Assembly: GCA_012934845.2 (NCBI GenBank)
Contig: WNNJ02001952.1
Span: 1-64,000, forward strand
DNA from: Pomphorhynchus laevis
Taxonomy: Eukaryota > Acanthocephala > Palaeacanthocephala > Echinorhynchida > Pomphorhynchidae
DNA length: 64,000 nt
Direction of reading: 5' to 3'
Numbering within the stretch: the first letter of the stretch is position 1; every line of letters starts with the position of its first letter. Made by a program: the position numbers and the translations under genes. This document shows, piece by piece, positions 1 to 10,909 of this stretch. Under the pieces are notes generated by a model that made no database searches, was not told the DNA's origin, and was given only the letters and a program-made list of their open reading frames with translations.

Positions 1-1700
1 TTTATATATAATATTTATATATTTATAAATATATATAATATTTAGAAGACTATTGCTCTTAACAATTAATTTATTATTCATTTATCTTCCTTCACACATG
101 AATGTGATTTGCTTATGGTTTCTGTCTTATTTATATCAACTAATTACGAAGAAAAAACATTGCATTTACTAATGCATTCGTAATGATCTTAGATATCTAA
201 TAATTAAAAAATATATAATAATAAATAGTAATAATCTAAAATCTATTTCATAAACTGAGTTTTATAATCAGAAGTCACTTGTTTTATTGGAATTTTTGTC
301 TTGTAGAATTTTGATGCCTAACATTATCGAGTGAGTAGTTGAGTGTTGTTTGATGTTGTCCGCCGTATATTTTGAAAGTTTTTTATATCAGAATCGAAAG
401 ATGTATTAGAAAGAAGCATTAGTTTACTAATATAATTTGCCATCCGTAATTACTGGACACGCTTCGGAATACAAACGATAATATCTAATGCCATATAATA
501 GAAGTCATACGTATATGTTATAAATATTGAATATCATAATAATTCATATCGTATTATAATCATAATATCATTGAATATCATATTATAATCATATCATAAT
601 ACCAAAGATCTAATATGTTAAGTCGTTAGGATAATCTAAAAAAAGTGTGTTAAACGTACAACTCAAGAGTTAAACTGTAATGATGTGTTTAGAAATGTGT
701 TTAGATCGCCAATTTGAACTATTGTAGACATTTTGTTTAATAAATTTGTAGATAACATTGAATTTAGAAGCTACTTTGTCCTAAAACCTTCGAGTGAGAG
801 AGCTGTAAAGGTAATGAGCAATATATAAATCAACTCCCTATAGCTCATATATCTGCCGATACTGTCAGAAATCGGATGTATCACTCTACAGGTAGATACC
901 CCGGGATTGTAAACACAGTATTCTCAGTGATGGCGGATTTATGTTGACCACCAATAAGAGATTTTGTTGATCAAATTTCATGTGACGATTACCTGTATGC
1001 AGCATTGCAAATAGTACTCATACGCCTGATAAGAGGTGATCTTGCTGCTAACGAGTTTCTTAGCATGAATATTTCCGTGCTCATCATGTAATGTTCATTA
1101 AACATGATCCGACGACATTGATATTGGATCTTTGTTGGGAGAGCTTGTTCGGCTGCAATCTATATCGTGCCAACAGCACCTAGAGGTAACTGATGTGGCT
1201 GACATACCTCGAATTTTAATACAAAGTCAGACAATAAAGCATATTCGTTCATAATTCCGCCAAGGAGTACATAGTGACGCTATACCGGTGAATTAGCATC
1301 GATGGCGATCAAACGTAAATCCTGCACCTACAAAAACCATTCGATATCACATCAAAATTGACATAATAGCTATTATAACACGAAGGACTAAGCCACAGTT
1401 CTGTTCTCAAGTTTTAATCCCAAGAAAACCGTGTAGGCTGATATATGATGGGAGGATATGAAATTGATGTAATAATCCAGATTTCGTTCTTTACTGCATA
1501 TTTCAAGTCCTGAATAGGGAACACGTACTGTGCAAACAATGGTATGTGAAGATAGACTTCAAATGAAGATATACTTCAAATCGATGCTTTATAAGATACC
1601 GTTGTTCACACCTATTGCATTAAACTGCTTTTAAGCACAATGGTAATTACTATCATTCCAAAGTAGTTCTTTTCCGTATCCACTGGGGACCCTTCTGGGC
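1..1700. other. AT-rich DNA without a recognisable gene
   Basis: The first 780 bases are strongly AT-rich with short ATAT and CATAAT-type simple repeats. From about 780 the composition becomes visibly less AT-rich, which suggests the start of an old inserted element, but I see no long open frame or clear protein motif before about 1740. Confidence 0.5.
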
Positions 1701-1739
1701 ACAAATGATTGGAAATGTTTGAAAAGAAGAGATAGAAGC

Positions 1740-1970
1740 TTGGAGTCATATTGATAATATGATCCTTTCACATGATCCAAACATTCTTAGGCAAGGTTGC
1801 TCATAAGCATTCTTTAAAAACAGGAAAACTCTCTCTTAACCCGGAGAAGTGCATACTTAGATCGTACAGAAATCTTACATTTGTCGGAAGTCACTGGTCG
1901 AAATCGAGGGTGAAGACTACCTCTTATGCGTTATCATGTTTTCGCGAGAATGTGGTGTATATCTGAAATC
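1740..1970 (+). mobile_element. possible fossil reverse-transcriptase fragment
   Basis: A short stretch reads like the segment after RT motif C in retroelements of the LTR or tyrosine-recombinase type, with LSLNPEKC followed by a FVGSHWS-like block. It lies in the less AT-rich region 780-2050, which is probably one old insertion. The copy is broken and too short for a family assignment. A chance match is possible. Confidence 0.3.
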
Positions 1971-2099
1971 TTCTGAGATTTCAACTTCTGAAATCTCCGA
2001 TAAACAGTCGCCTATGGATGTGTTTGAGAAGTCTTTCTTTTCCACTAAACACAAGCTCTTGAACCAAAATGATTATTTTGCAGTCCTGGTTTTCCTATT

Positions 2100-2490
2100 G
2101 GAAAAATAAGTTAAAAATTATGACAAAACAAAAGTTACATGTTCTCAACCAGATTGAAAAGATACGTAAGTACTAATGATATTAATTTTAGATCTTTTAA
2201 ATGTAACAGAAAAAATTGTGCAGTTTGTGATGTTATAAATAATAATTGTATTGTAAGTAATACGACAAACAAATGTTTTTGATTAAATATTAATAATAAT
2301 TGTAACTGCAATTCCACAAGTGTAGTGTATCTAATACAATGTACATGTGGATTACAATATATTGGAAAAACATATCAAATGTTGAAAACTAGGTTTAGGC
2401 AACACAAAAACAGCATAATAGTCAAACTATATTTCAAACTATATTTCAAACTATATTTCAAACTATATTTCAAACTATATTTCATGGTGA
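2100..2490 (+). mobile_element. GIY-YIG endonuclease region of a Naiad-like Penelope element
   Basis: Seen: a Cys-rich stretch (FKCNRKNCAVC at about 2190-2225, then CNCNS) runs into VVYLIQCTCGLQYIGKTY at about 2316-2370 and RFRQHKNSI. This is the GIY-YIG nuclease with the Cys/His zinc-binding motif of Penelope-like elements. One in-frame TGA lies at about 2281. The domain sits upstream of the linker and RT at 2560-5215 on the same strand. In classical Penelope, Poseidon, Neptune and Nematis elements the nuclease is C-terminal; an N-terminal nuclease joined to the RT is the arrangement described for Naiad and Chlamys elements. Inference: this is the front of one Naiad-like element. The alternative is the tail of a different, upstream Penelope copy. 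Confidence 0.75.
2431..2482 (+). repeat. 12-bp tandem repeat inside the nuclease frame
   Basis: Five near-identical units of the 12-mer aaactatatttc follow the GIY-YIG core. The reading frame stays open and encodes repeated KLYF. The array probably arose by slippage after insertion. Confidence 0.85.
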
Positions 2491-2559
2491 TAAAAGGAAT
2501 ACAGAATTAATAAAGAATTAATAAAGAATTAAAATCAATATGTAACGATAATATTAGAA

Positions 2560-2886
2560 ACATAATGGAAACAGAATACTATTGCAAAAGTCTTAATTTT
2601 GATAAAATAAATGAACATATATGCACTCATAATCTAGAATTAATTGAAAACAATGAATTAATAAAAACGCTATCAAAAGGGTATAAATATAGATTAAATA
2701 ACAACGACAAAAATAAAATTTACAATTCGTTATATAATAACTTAAATGATTACTTTAGTAAGCTGATTAATAGTGAAAGCTCGAATATATCTAAGATAAA
2801 CATTTGGAAAGATTATATATTTGATAAAATTAGAGAGAAAATGAAAATAACAAACAATTATAAAAGGAAAGATCAAATTAATTAAG
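2560..2886 (+). mobile_element. linker region of the Penelope-like element, first copy
   Basis: An open frame at 2565-2885 (106 residues) holds NELIKTLSKGYKYRLN. The LSKG(Y/L)K block is a conserved feature ahead of the RT in Penelope-like ORFs. The segment from about 2598 is repeated at 3531-3800 with clear nucleotide similarity. A LINE fragment lies between the two copies. Lys and Asn dominate the composition, as in the RT ORF downstream. Confidence 0.7.
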
Positions 2887-2887
2887 A

Positions 2888-3445
2888 GATCGGATATGCT
2901 AGAAATTTGCTGTATCGTACGATTCTCTATGGCATAGCGGCCTATGACCTTTATGTTACCGATGTGTAAGTGATTGCATTTTGAACCGTTCAATAACAAC
3001 CCTCTGGAATGACACCATGACACTATCACATCAGCATCACCCTGTATCACATGTGTATCGAGAGTGCAAGTAATGTTCGAGTGCAAGCAATCCAAAGATT
3101 GGATTATGTTGATCGACGTGCGCGAAATCCATGCTGGGCAGGATATAATTAATATATTATTATGTGAAATATGACGTTTCATATGGATAAGTATAAATTA
3201 TTCCAACACTTTACAACAAATGCAAGTCAAGCTTATTGGTCTGTAGTTATCTACATAAGACCTGTCGCCTTTTTTAAACACTGGACAAACTATAGATTTT
3301 AACCATATGTCTGGAATAATCGAATTGAGTAACGAGTACGTAAACATGCGGTGTAAAGGCCTACATATTTGTGATGCTACATTTTTAAGCAATAAAGATG
3401 GTAAACCGTGAGTACCGGTTGCATGACACTGTTTTAGGTGCAATA
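2888..3445 (-). mobile_element. internally deleted LINE fragment (CR1/jockey-like RT)
   Basis: On the minus strand, 3443-3198 encodes GTHGLPSLLLKN, FPDIW-like and VFKKGDRSYVDNYRPISLT, the start of a CR1/jockey-type LINE RT. From about 3060 to 2890 the frame reads DADVIVSWCHSRGLLLNGSKC and IENRTIQQISSISDL, which belongs after RT motif C in the same type of protein. The central palm region with the catalytic aspartates is not recognisable between them, so the copy is internally deleted. It lies between two copies of the Penelope linker, on the opposite strand, and is less AT-rich than that element. Confidence 0.75.
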
Positions 3446-3530
3446 GTAGTATGTAGACATCATTAAGAGATAAATATGAATGTAAGGGTAACGTTTTATC
3501 TCTTTGAGGATATTCCTGACATATAGTATC

Positions 3531-5215
3531 ATAAAATAAAATAAATGAACATATATGTACCCATAATCTAGAATTAATTCAAAACTGTGAATTAAGAAAG
3601 CTGCTATCAAAAGGGTATAAGTATAGATTAAATAATAACAACGACAAAAATAAAATTTACAATTCATTATATAATAACTTAAATACTTACGTATTGAGTA
3701 AAAGCATAAATACATCAAAGATAAACATTTAGAAAACTTATAAAATTAGAGAGAACATGAAAATAACAAACAATTACAAAAGGAAAGATAAAATTAATAA
3801 AGATATGTACACAAAATTTACTAAATTAATTTGGTAAATTCTGTATATGTATATAGAATTTACCAAATTTAAGGCAATAACTTTGTCCTTATATAAACAC
3901 ATATATGTTGTGAAAGAAGTTAATATAAAAAATATAAATGCAACATATAAATGCAACAAAAGACAAGATAAAGATATGTATAAAGAACTTACTAAATTAA
4001 AGGATAACTATATAATAACAACTATTGATAAAGCTAGTAATAACTTTGTCTTCATATGCAAAAAGCTTTATTATGATATACTAATGAAAGAGGTTAATTC
4101 TAATGATTTAAATGTAAATCCAACATATGAACGTAGTGAGTTGAGTTTAGAAACAATTATTACAAGTCACTGTTCTATAATGGATAAAAAGGGTATAAAG
4201 GTTGAATTAGATAATAAAACTATACCTATATTATATTGGAATCCAAAATTACATAAAAATCCAATAAAACCTAGGTTCATATGTAGTGCGTTTAAATGTA
4301 CATTAAAACCACTTTCTGTCTATATGAATAAAATACTTAAAGTAATTAAAGCACATTTTAAAAAATATTGCAAGGTAATCGAAATTAATACTGGTATAAA
4401 ACACTATTTCAGTATTAATTCTACAAAAGAATTTTTAGAACAGACAAAAGGAATAAATTTTCAAAATATAAATACATACGATTTTAGTACTCTTTATACA
4501 AATCTAGATTTAGTAGATATTAAAGAAGCGTTAGTAAAATTAATTAATCTTATATTCGGAAAAAGATATACATATATATGTTATAATAATTATAACGCCT
4601 ATCTAACAAAAATTAAACCATCAAATAAATATAAATATATGGATAAAATTGAATTAATAGAATCCTTAAATATTTTGATAAATCAAAATTATTTAAAAGT
4701 AGGGACATCTATATTTAGACAAGTAAAAGGTGTTCCAATGGGTGGTAATAGTAGCCCAATTATAGCTGACTTGTTTTTAAGCTTTATAGAATATGAATTT
4801 GTTCATAACTGTGTAAAAACTAAATCTAAACAATATATATATGAAATATATGTTTCGATACATTGATTATATATGTGTGTTTAACTCTAATAATTTTTAT
4901 TCAACAAACGAACAAATTTATCCAGATGCCTTTATTCTTAACAAAACAAATATTAATGATAAAGAAGGTGTATATCTAGATATGAACATTAAATTAACAT
5001 TAACTAAAAGTACTATTAATTTTTATCGTAAAGATGACATATTTAAATTTACAAGAAACATATTTTTGCATGAGCATTCATGCATACCATATAATATAAC
5101 ATATAATACATTAAATAATGAAATTTTAAGAATCGCAACAATTTGTAACGATATTGGCTTCAAAATCATTTAAATAATATAATAGATACATATTTTAAAC
5201 TATGCTATTTTAAAC
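3531..5215 (+). mobile_element. linker and RT domain of the Naiad-like Penelope element
   Basis: The main open frame (3847-4866, 339 residues) carries Penelope RT motifs in order: TTIDKASNNFVFIC near residue 60, PILYWNPKLHKNPIKPRFI at about 127-145, INTYDFSTLYTNL (motif A) and FRQVKGVPMGGNSSPIIAD (motif B). The next frame, 4841-5173, holds motif C with RYIDY in place of the usual YxDD, then YLDMNIKL and NTLNNEILRIATICNDIGF of the thumb. Homology continues to about 5210 in another frame, so there are at least two frame breaks and a degenerate catalytic site. No GIY-YIG follows the RT. The linker at 3531-3800 repeats 2598-2881, and a further internal duplication (KDMYTKFTKL then KDMYKELTKL) lies at about 3795-4130. 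A closely similar thumb segment occurs on the minus strand at 46892-47160. Confidence 0.85.
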
Positions 5216-5630
5216 TATGCATTACAGACTATAGTCCGTAATAGGAATATTACACATATGCATTGTCATATTATATTCACATCTTTGGGTTATAATAATT
5301 AGCCACACTGTTTGGTCATAAGCTGTACCCAGACGCTAAGATACATACTGATAACTTAGGTGTGTATTTTTCTGTACTCAAAGGGAGGTCGAACACGGTC
5401 CCAATGGGGAATCTGTTCTTGCAACAACACTATGGTATTCTTCTTATACAATAGATACTTACAGAATATAACCCAGCTGATTATTCCAGTCGTTGGTAGT
5501 ATCACCTTCGGACTTTTTGCTTGTTTCTCCCCTCCTAGACATCACATCTATTTTCCCACGTAGCTATATGTCCATGCTATTTATTCAGCTGTATACGGAT
5601 GACTCTTTGACCGGCAGCGAACACAGGAGA
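5216..5630. other. unassigned spacer between Penelope element and hAT remnant
   Basis: Moderately AT-rich DNA with two short open frames (5360-5563 and the start of 5493-5735) that I cannot match to a family. It may hold the non-coding 5' part of the hAT element that follows. No terminal inverted repeat was found. Confidence 0.4.
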
Positions 5631-6990
5631 AAAATATTTTTTCGCCTCTTCGTAAAAAAACGAAAAGTGCTTCAGAATGCAGAATTTTCCAAGAAAAATT
5701 TTTATCCACATATTTTTCACTTATGTAAATGGTAGAGCCGAATGTTTGGTGTGCTTACAAATGTTTCGGTTCTAAAAGAATATAACCTTTGCCACCACTA
5801 CGAGACTCGTCATGGTGATAAATACAATAACTTTAATTGACAGAAGAAAAAAGATAGGTTGATTATTGATAGCAGGTTTGAAGAAACAGCAGTTCACGTT
5901 TACTAGTCGTCGAGAAATCAGTAGTGTTTCATCGAAATTAAGCTACTAACAGCTTGTGGAATTGCATTTGCTTCTAAAATATTCATTAAAGGCGAATTGT
6001 AAAGACATGCACCTTAAAGCCTGTTAGATCGTGTGTCCTGAAAAGCACCAAGCATGTGCAAATATCAATCTGACAATAAATATCGTTGAGGACAAAATTT
6101 CTAATGTTTATCAGAGCTAAACGGGCAATTGAATCACAGAGTATAATCCTTTATCACATTTCAGTTGCAATCGACGAAAGCATCGATATTACTGATGTTA
6201 TGCAATTGTCAATAATCATCCGCGGATTAGTAGATTTTTACCGTCATTCAGAAGTTCGTAAATTTGTATCAATGGCAAACAGCTCAACATCAAACCCAAT
6301 CACTTAGCTACAATCGTTTGGGCATTAAATAGACTTAAAGTTGTTTGATCGCGTGCTGTCAGCAGTCTTACTACAGATGGAGCGTATTTAATAGCTCGAA
6401 AAAATACATGTTGTGACAAAGTATAGAGAAAAAGTGGAAGTGGGAAATAGTGAACTTGATTTTTGGATATTTTTTTACAAAAATATGATAAAAGTAATAA
6501 TTCGAACAGTTAATTTAACCGAATGCGGGGTCTAAACCATGGACAATTTAACTACTTGCTTTAAGAAAAAGTGTATAATTTTGGACTAAGGTGAAATGGT
6601 TGAGCTGTGATGTAGTTCTGAGGCTTTTTTGAACTACAAGAAGAAATAAAATAATTTATTGAATTCAAGGGAAATCCTGTGCTTTGATTTCAGTCCAAAA
6701 AATGGATTCAAGACTTGTGCTTATGGTAGACAGTACATACCACTTGAATCATTTGAACAAAATGCTACAGGTGAGAAATGATAATGCAATATTACGAAAA
6801 CAAATGTAAATTCAGCCCACTAAATTTGACTCAAAGATATACGTTGCTCATCAAATCAAAAAATGACACGATTCAAAAACAAAATAACGGGAATGTTGCG
6901 GACATTTTACATATGCGCTTTCTGACAGATTTGTCATATTACAGAATTACTATATTACAAGAAACAAAGCTACCGATTAAAAAATAAATA
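5630..6990 (+). mobile_element. decayed hAT-type transposon (ZBED/GTF2IRD2-like transposase)
   Basis: Family blocks appear in the expected order but in several frames. KKRKVLQNAEF at about 5656 and VLKEYNLCHHYETRHGDKYN at about 5775-5835 form the zinc-finger region. IFIKGEL near 5985 and a VCPEK-like segment follow. ISVAIDESIDITDVMQLSI at about 6160-6220 is the RNase H-like core start around a catalytic Asp. A KKWIQDLCL and STYHLNHLNKMLQ segment at about 6700-6770 comes from the alpha-helical insertion. These match the hAT transposases domesticated in vertebrates as GTF2IRD2/ZBED-type proteins. Several stops and frame changes interrupt it, and no hAT C-terminal dimerisation motif was found, so this is an old dead copy. 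The open frame at 6778-6987 may be part of it. Confidence 0.8.
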
Positions 6991-8095
6991 AATACGAAAA
7001 TTAAAATTTTTATGATAAAATTCAAATTTGAATTTTATCTGATCCGTGCTTTGTTGACATGCTAAACTGAAATTATCTATTTTAAATTGTTTATTAATAG
7101 CAAATTGTAATTTATTGAAAAAATATATTTTATGTCTTTTCATCAAAATACGGAATGAGATGAATATTTAGATTATCCAAAATCTTATGTCGTATTATAT
7201 TAGGTATAATATAAGGTTGTTGCTATGTTCAACCTTTATATCTTCATTTAATTAAAAAAGAGTTTATTTATTTCTTTTTATCAGTTTATTAATTAATAAA
7301 CTGAAAAATTTTGATTTCTGTAGACGTCTTTAGATCTTCAATTTTCTAAAATTAAAAATGGCAAATATGGCTGTAGAACGTATTGAAGACTCTTGACTTT
7401 TATTGTAACAATTTATTTATTTATTATCTATTTTATTAAATTAAAGATTGTTTTATTTTTTTCAAAATAAAAACAATCATTCATTAAAAAAGACAAGACA
7501 AATAATAATTGATAATAATTATTAATAATATTTCGATAATAATTTCATGGTAATAAAAATAATGGATATTTATGCGCATTATTATATAATAATTAAATGA
7601 TTTAAAACTGAATGATATTACATAATTATCATTTAATTATAAATATAATCAAATCTGACCGTTTAATGTATATTGTTGATATAAAAATTATCAGTAATAT
7701 TTTAGCAGAAAGTGATAACGATAGATATCTAATTAATTATTATAATCATTAATTAATTAAATTGCAATTAAATAATTATAATTAAATAAAAAATGTTATT
7801 AAATTATTCGAAATAGTTTTCTCCATCGCTCCTACATTACAACGCCATACATTTTATTAAATTAACTTATGCAGAATTTTATATATTTTATTGTTTATAC
7901 TAAATTTAGGTTAACATTAAATATTGTAATCACTGAGTTAAAAATACTAGCGTGTTTAATCCAATCCAAATATGGTATGTTTACAAAATTTTTTGATAAT
8001 TAAATAGTTTAAATTATTAAACTATTTAATAGTTTAATAATAGGTTTCGAATTATCACAATGAAGTGTAAAACTTTTTTAATTTATTTATTACAC
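6990..8095. other. AT-rich spacer, no gene seen
   Basis: Very AT-rich with many TAATAATT-type simple sequences around 7500-7800. No open frame with protein-like composition. Confidence 0.6.
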
Positions 8096-10656
8096 TGGCT
8101 TAGTTACATCACAATCTATTGGGTGACTTCAATGCTCATGTTGGTAGCGACAGTAGCACTTGCAAGAAGGTGTTGGGGAGGAGCGGACTCTCTGATCTGA
8201 ATGCGAGTGGTGTTGAATTATTGCACTTTTGTTCTCGTAACAATTTGTGCATAACAAACTCCATTTTTTAACATAAGTAAATCCAAAGATGCCCATGGCA
8301 TCAGAATACTCTCAAACAAAGGTCAATGATCGATTTTGTAATGGTTTCATCTGATCTGCAGCGTTATGTTCAGGACACTTGTGTGAAGAGAGGGGCTGAT
8401 CTGTCAACCGATCACTTCCTTAGTAGTTAGTAAACTTCGATGGCCGGATTGGATGCTAGTCAAGCCTAGTAAACCCAAACAATGTGTGAGCCCGTACTAA
8501 GGGCGTCTAGCAGATGTTTCTGTCATAGAACGTTTTTCTGGCTACATCTGGGAAGACTTTTCTCGGTTGCCAGAAGAAGTGAAGAGCATTGATCAGGAAT
8601 GGGAGATGTTCAGATCCTCGCTTGCCAAAGCAACTTTAAAAGTTGTGGCTCAAACGCATGAGGTGCGTGTCGCGGAGGAAATACTCGAACTGCTTGGTGG
8701 CCATCAACACTGAGAGATTTTGTCCAACAGAAAGCTGGCTTATAAGGCAACTTTGTTAGATAAATCAGTGGAAGCTATAGACAAGTACCGAATGGTAAAG
8801 AGAGCTTTAGCTCGAGCAGTAACCGAAGCGAAGAAGGCAGTTTGGGAGAAGTTTGGAGAGCACTTAGAACTTGATTATAGGTCAGCTTCGAAGATGTTCT
8901 GAAGGACGATCAGGAACCTTCGTGTTGGAAAGCAGAAAACTCTTCAAACTATCTGTAACAAGAGAGGATCTATGCTGTCTGACATTGAAGAAATTCTTGG
9001 TTGTTGAAAATAGCATTTTAGGAGTATCATTAATCGATGGGTATGCCTTCTCTTGTCAAAGTAGAGCCTTTAGAACCAATGTAAGAGCTCATCTCTTTGA
9101 AAGAGGACATTGCTGTTGTTAAAAAACTTCGTAATGACAATTTTCTGGAGTGGACGAGATTCGTCCTGGAGTCTTAAAGACTCTCGACGTTATTATCATG
9201 AAATGGCTAACACGGATCTTCAATATTGCATTACAGTCGGGCAAGGTTCCTAGATAGTGGCAAACTGTGGTGGTACCGATCTTTAAGAAGATTGTGTTAT
9301 AATTATCGGGGTTATCACTCTTCTTAGCCAAACTGGTAAGCTATTTGCTAGGATTCTTGACTTAAAGATACGGCCTATAGTTGAGGGACAGTTGCAAGAG
9401 GAATAATGCGGCTTTCATCCAGGTCGTGAAACTACGGATCAGCTATTTACTCTCTCAACTTTCTCGAACGGGCATGGTAGTTCGCTCAACCGTTCTACAT
9501 GTGCTTTGTAGATTAGGAGAAAGCGTTCGACCAAGTTCCTCGAGATAGGTAGTGGGATGTACTAATGGAGTATAGAATATTACATAATCTTCGGGGGCTT
9601 TGAGTTCTCTGTATGAAAAAAGTATGAGTTATGTTCGTGCTCTAAGTAGGAAGTCTGAATTATTTCCAGTAGGCGATGGGGTTCGTCGATGTTGTATTTT
9701 GTCTCCACTTTTGTTCTATGTTAACATGAACAAAATTTCAAAACGGGCTGCTCTGACGGATGTCAGTCTTCAGTTCGATTTCATCAGGATACCATCTCTG
9801 CTTTTTGCAGATGACGTTGTATTGTTGGCTTGTTGTCCTGTGGATTTACAATGCTTACTAGATCGATTCACGATGGAATGCCAAGCGACAGGGATGTTTG
9901 TAAGTACCTCCAAGACTGTATCTATGTGTTTATCTCGGATTCAGGTGTCAACGCCAATCCGGATTGGAGAAAAGGTTCTTCATTAAGTTGAGAATTTCAA
10001 ATATTTTGGGGTATTAGTCTCAGGGACCACAGGAACATCAGAGAGATTGAGAAACGGATTTGTGCAGCTAAAGCAGCAATGCGTTATTTGTACAAGTATG
10101 CCGTGGTGAAGTGGGAATTGAGTCTTCGGGCGAAGCTTTCAGTTTACCACGCAATCTTTGTTCGTGTCTTAAGCTATGGTCATGAGCTTTGAGTTATGAC
10201 TAAAAGGATAATATCTCGGATACAGGCGACCGAAATGAGGTTCCTTCGCGGTTTGGCAGGTCTTAGCCGTAGAGATAACGTTAGGAATTCGGTTATCAAA
10301 TTTGAACCTGGAGTAAAGTCGCTACTTCTCCACATCGAAGAAAGTCATCTGAAGTGGCTAGGCCACGTTCTGAGGATGTCTATGGATCGCCGTACTCCTA
10401 GGTTTTTCCAGGTCAAACTCTCTGGAAAGATACCTCGAGGTAGACCTAGGTACAGGTGGAGAGATCAAATCTCGAAACTGGCCGAAGACATCCTAGGGCT
10501 ATCTGAAAGAGAACTCTGGTCTGTCGCCCAGGATAGCGATGTCTAAGTAGTTTGATTAGTGCACTGCCTCCATGACCCGACACCCGGACCAGTGGTTGAC
10601 AGGAAAAATCTTGTATATTTTTTGTTTTTTTCCTTGTCAAGAAATTGTTGTTTATA
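8096..10656 (+). mobile_element. RTE-like LINE copy A, 5'-truncated and broken
   Basis: The copy starts inside the apurinic-type endonuclease: [13 protein letters not shown] at about 8115, RSMIDFVMVSSDLQRYV at about 8325 and LSTDH near 8400. It continues through KRALARAVTEAKKAVWEKFG (8790-8850) into the RT, with QLFTL and a VDLEKAFD-like block near 9440-9530 and SLLFADDVVLLACC at 9799-9840, where the catalytic FADD is intact. The C-terminal part (10196-10546) reads MTKRIISRIQATEMRFLRG, LLLHIEESHLKWLGHVLRM and RGRPRYRWRDQISKLAED, typical of this LINE type. Stops and frameshifts split it into at least six frames. The 3' end carries a short GTT-rich tail after gtcaagaaattgttg, shared with copies B and C. 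I would place it in or near the RTE clade. Confidence 0.85.
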
Positions 10657-10909
10657 CTCTTTAGTGGTAAATATTAATGGAAATAATATACTCGCAGTTG
10701 GAATATGAAAACATAATTATCATGTATTTAGCCCCGATTCTATGTTTGGTTGATGATTAGAAACCTAAACCTGATAACATAGCAATTTATCCTGATGACC
10801 TATTTTATTCATTCTAATACATTGTATATTATTTATTAATTAATTTATGCAAATTGAATTTTTAAATATTCTTACCTAAATCTAAATTATAGAAAATCAA
10901 AGTTTATTT

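Noticed and set aside
2270-2290. In-frame TGA in the GIY-YIG region as a selenocysteine codon, as reported for some Naiads
   Set aside because: The codon is not at a cysteine position of the zinc motif and could equally be a decayed arginine codon. Other breaks in the element point to decay.
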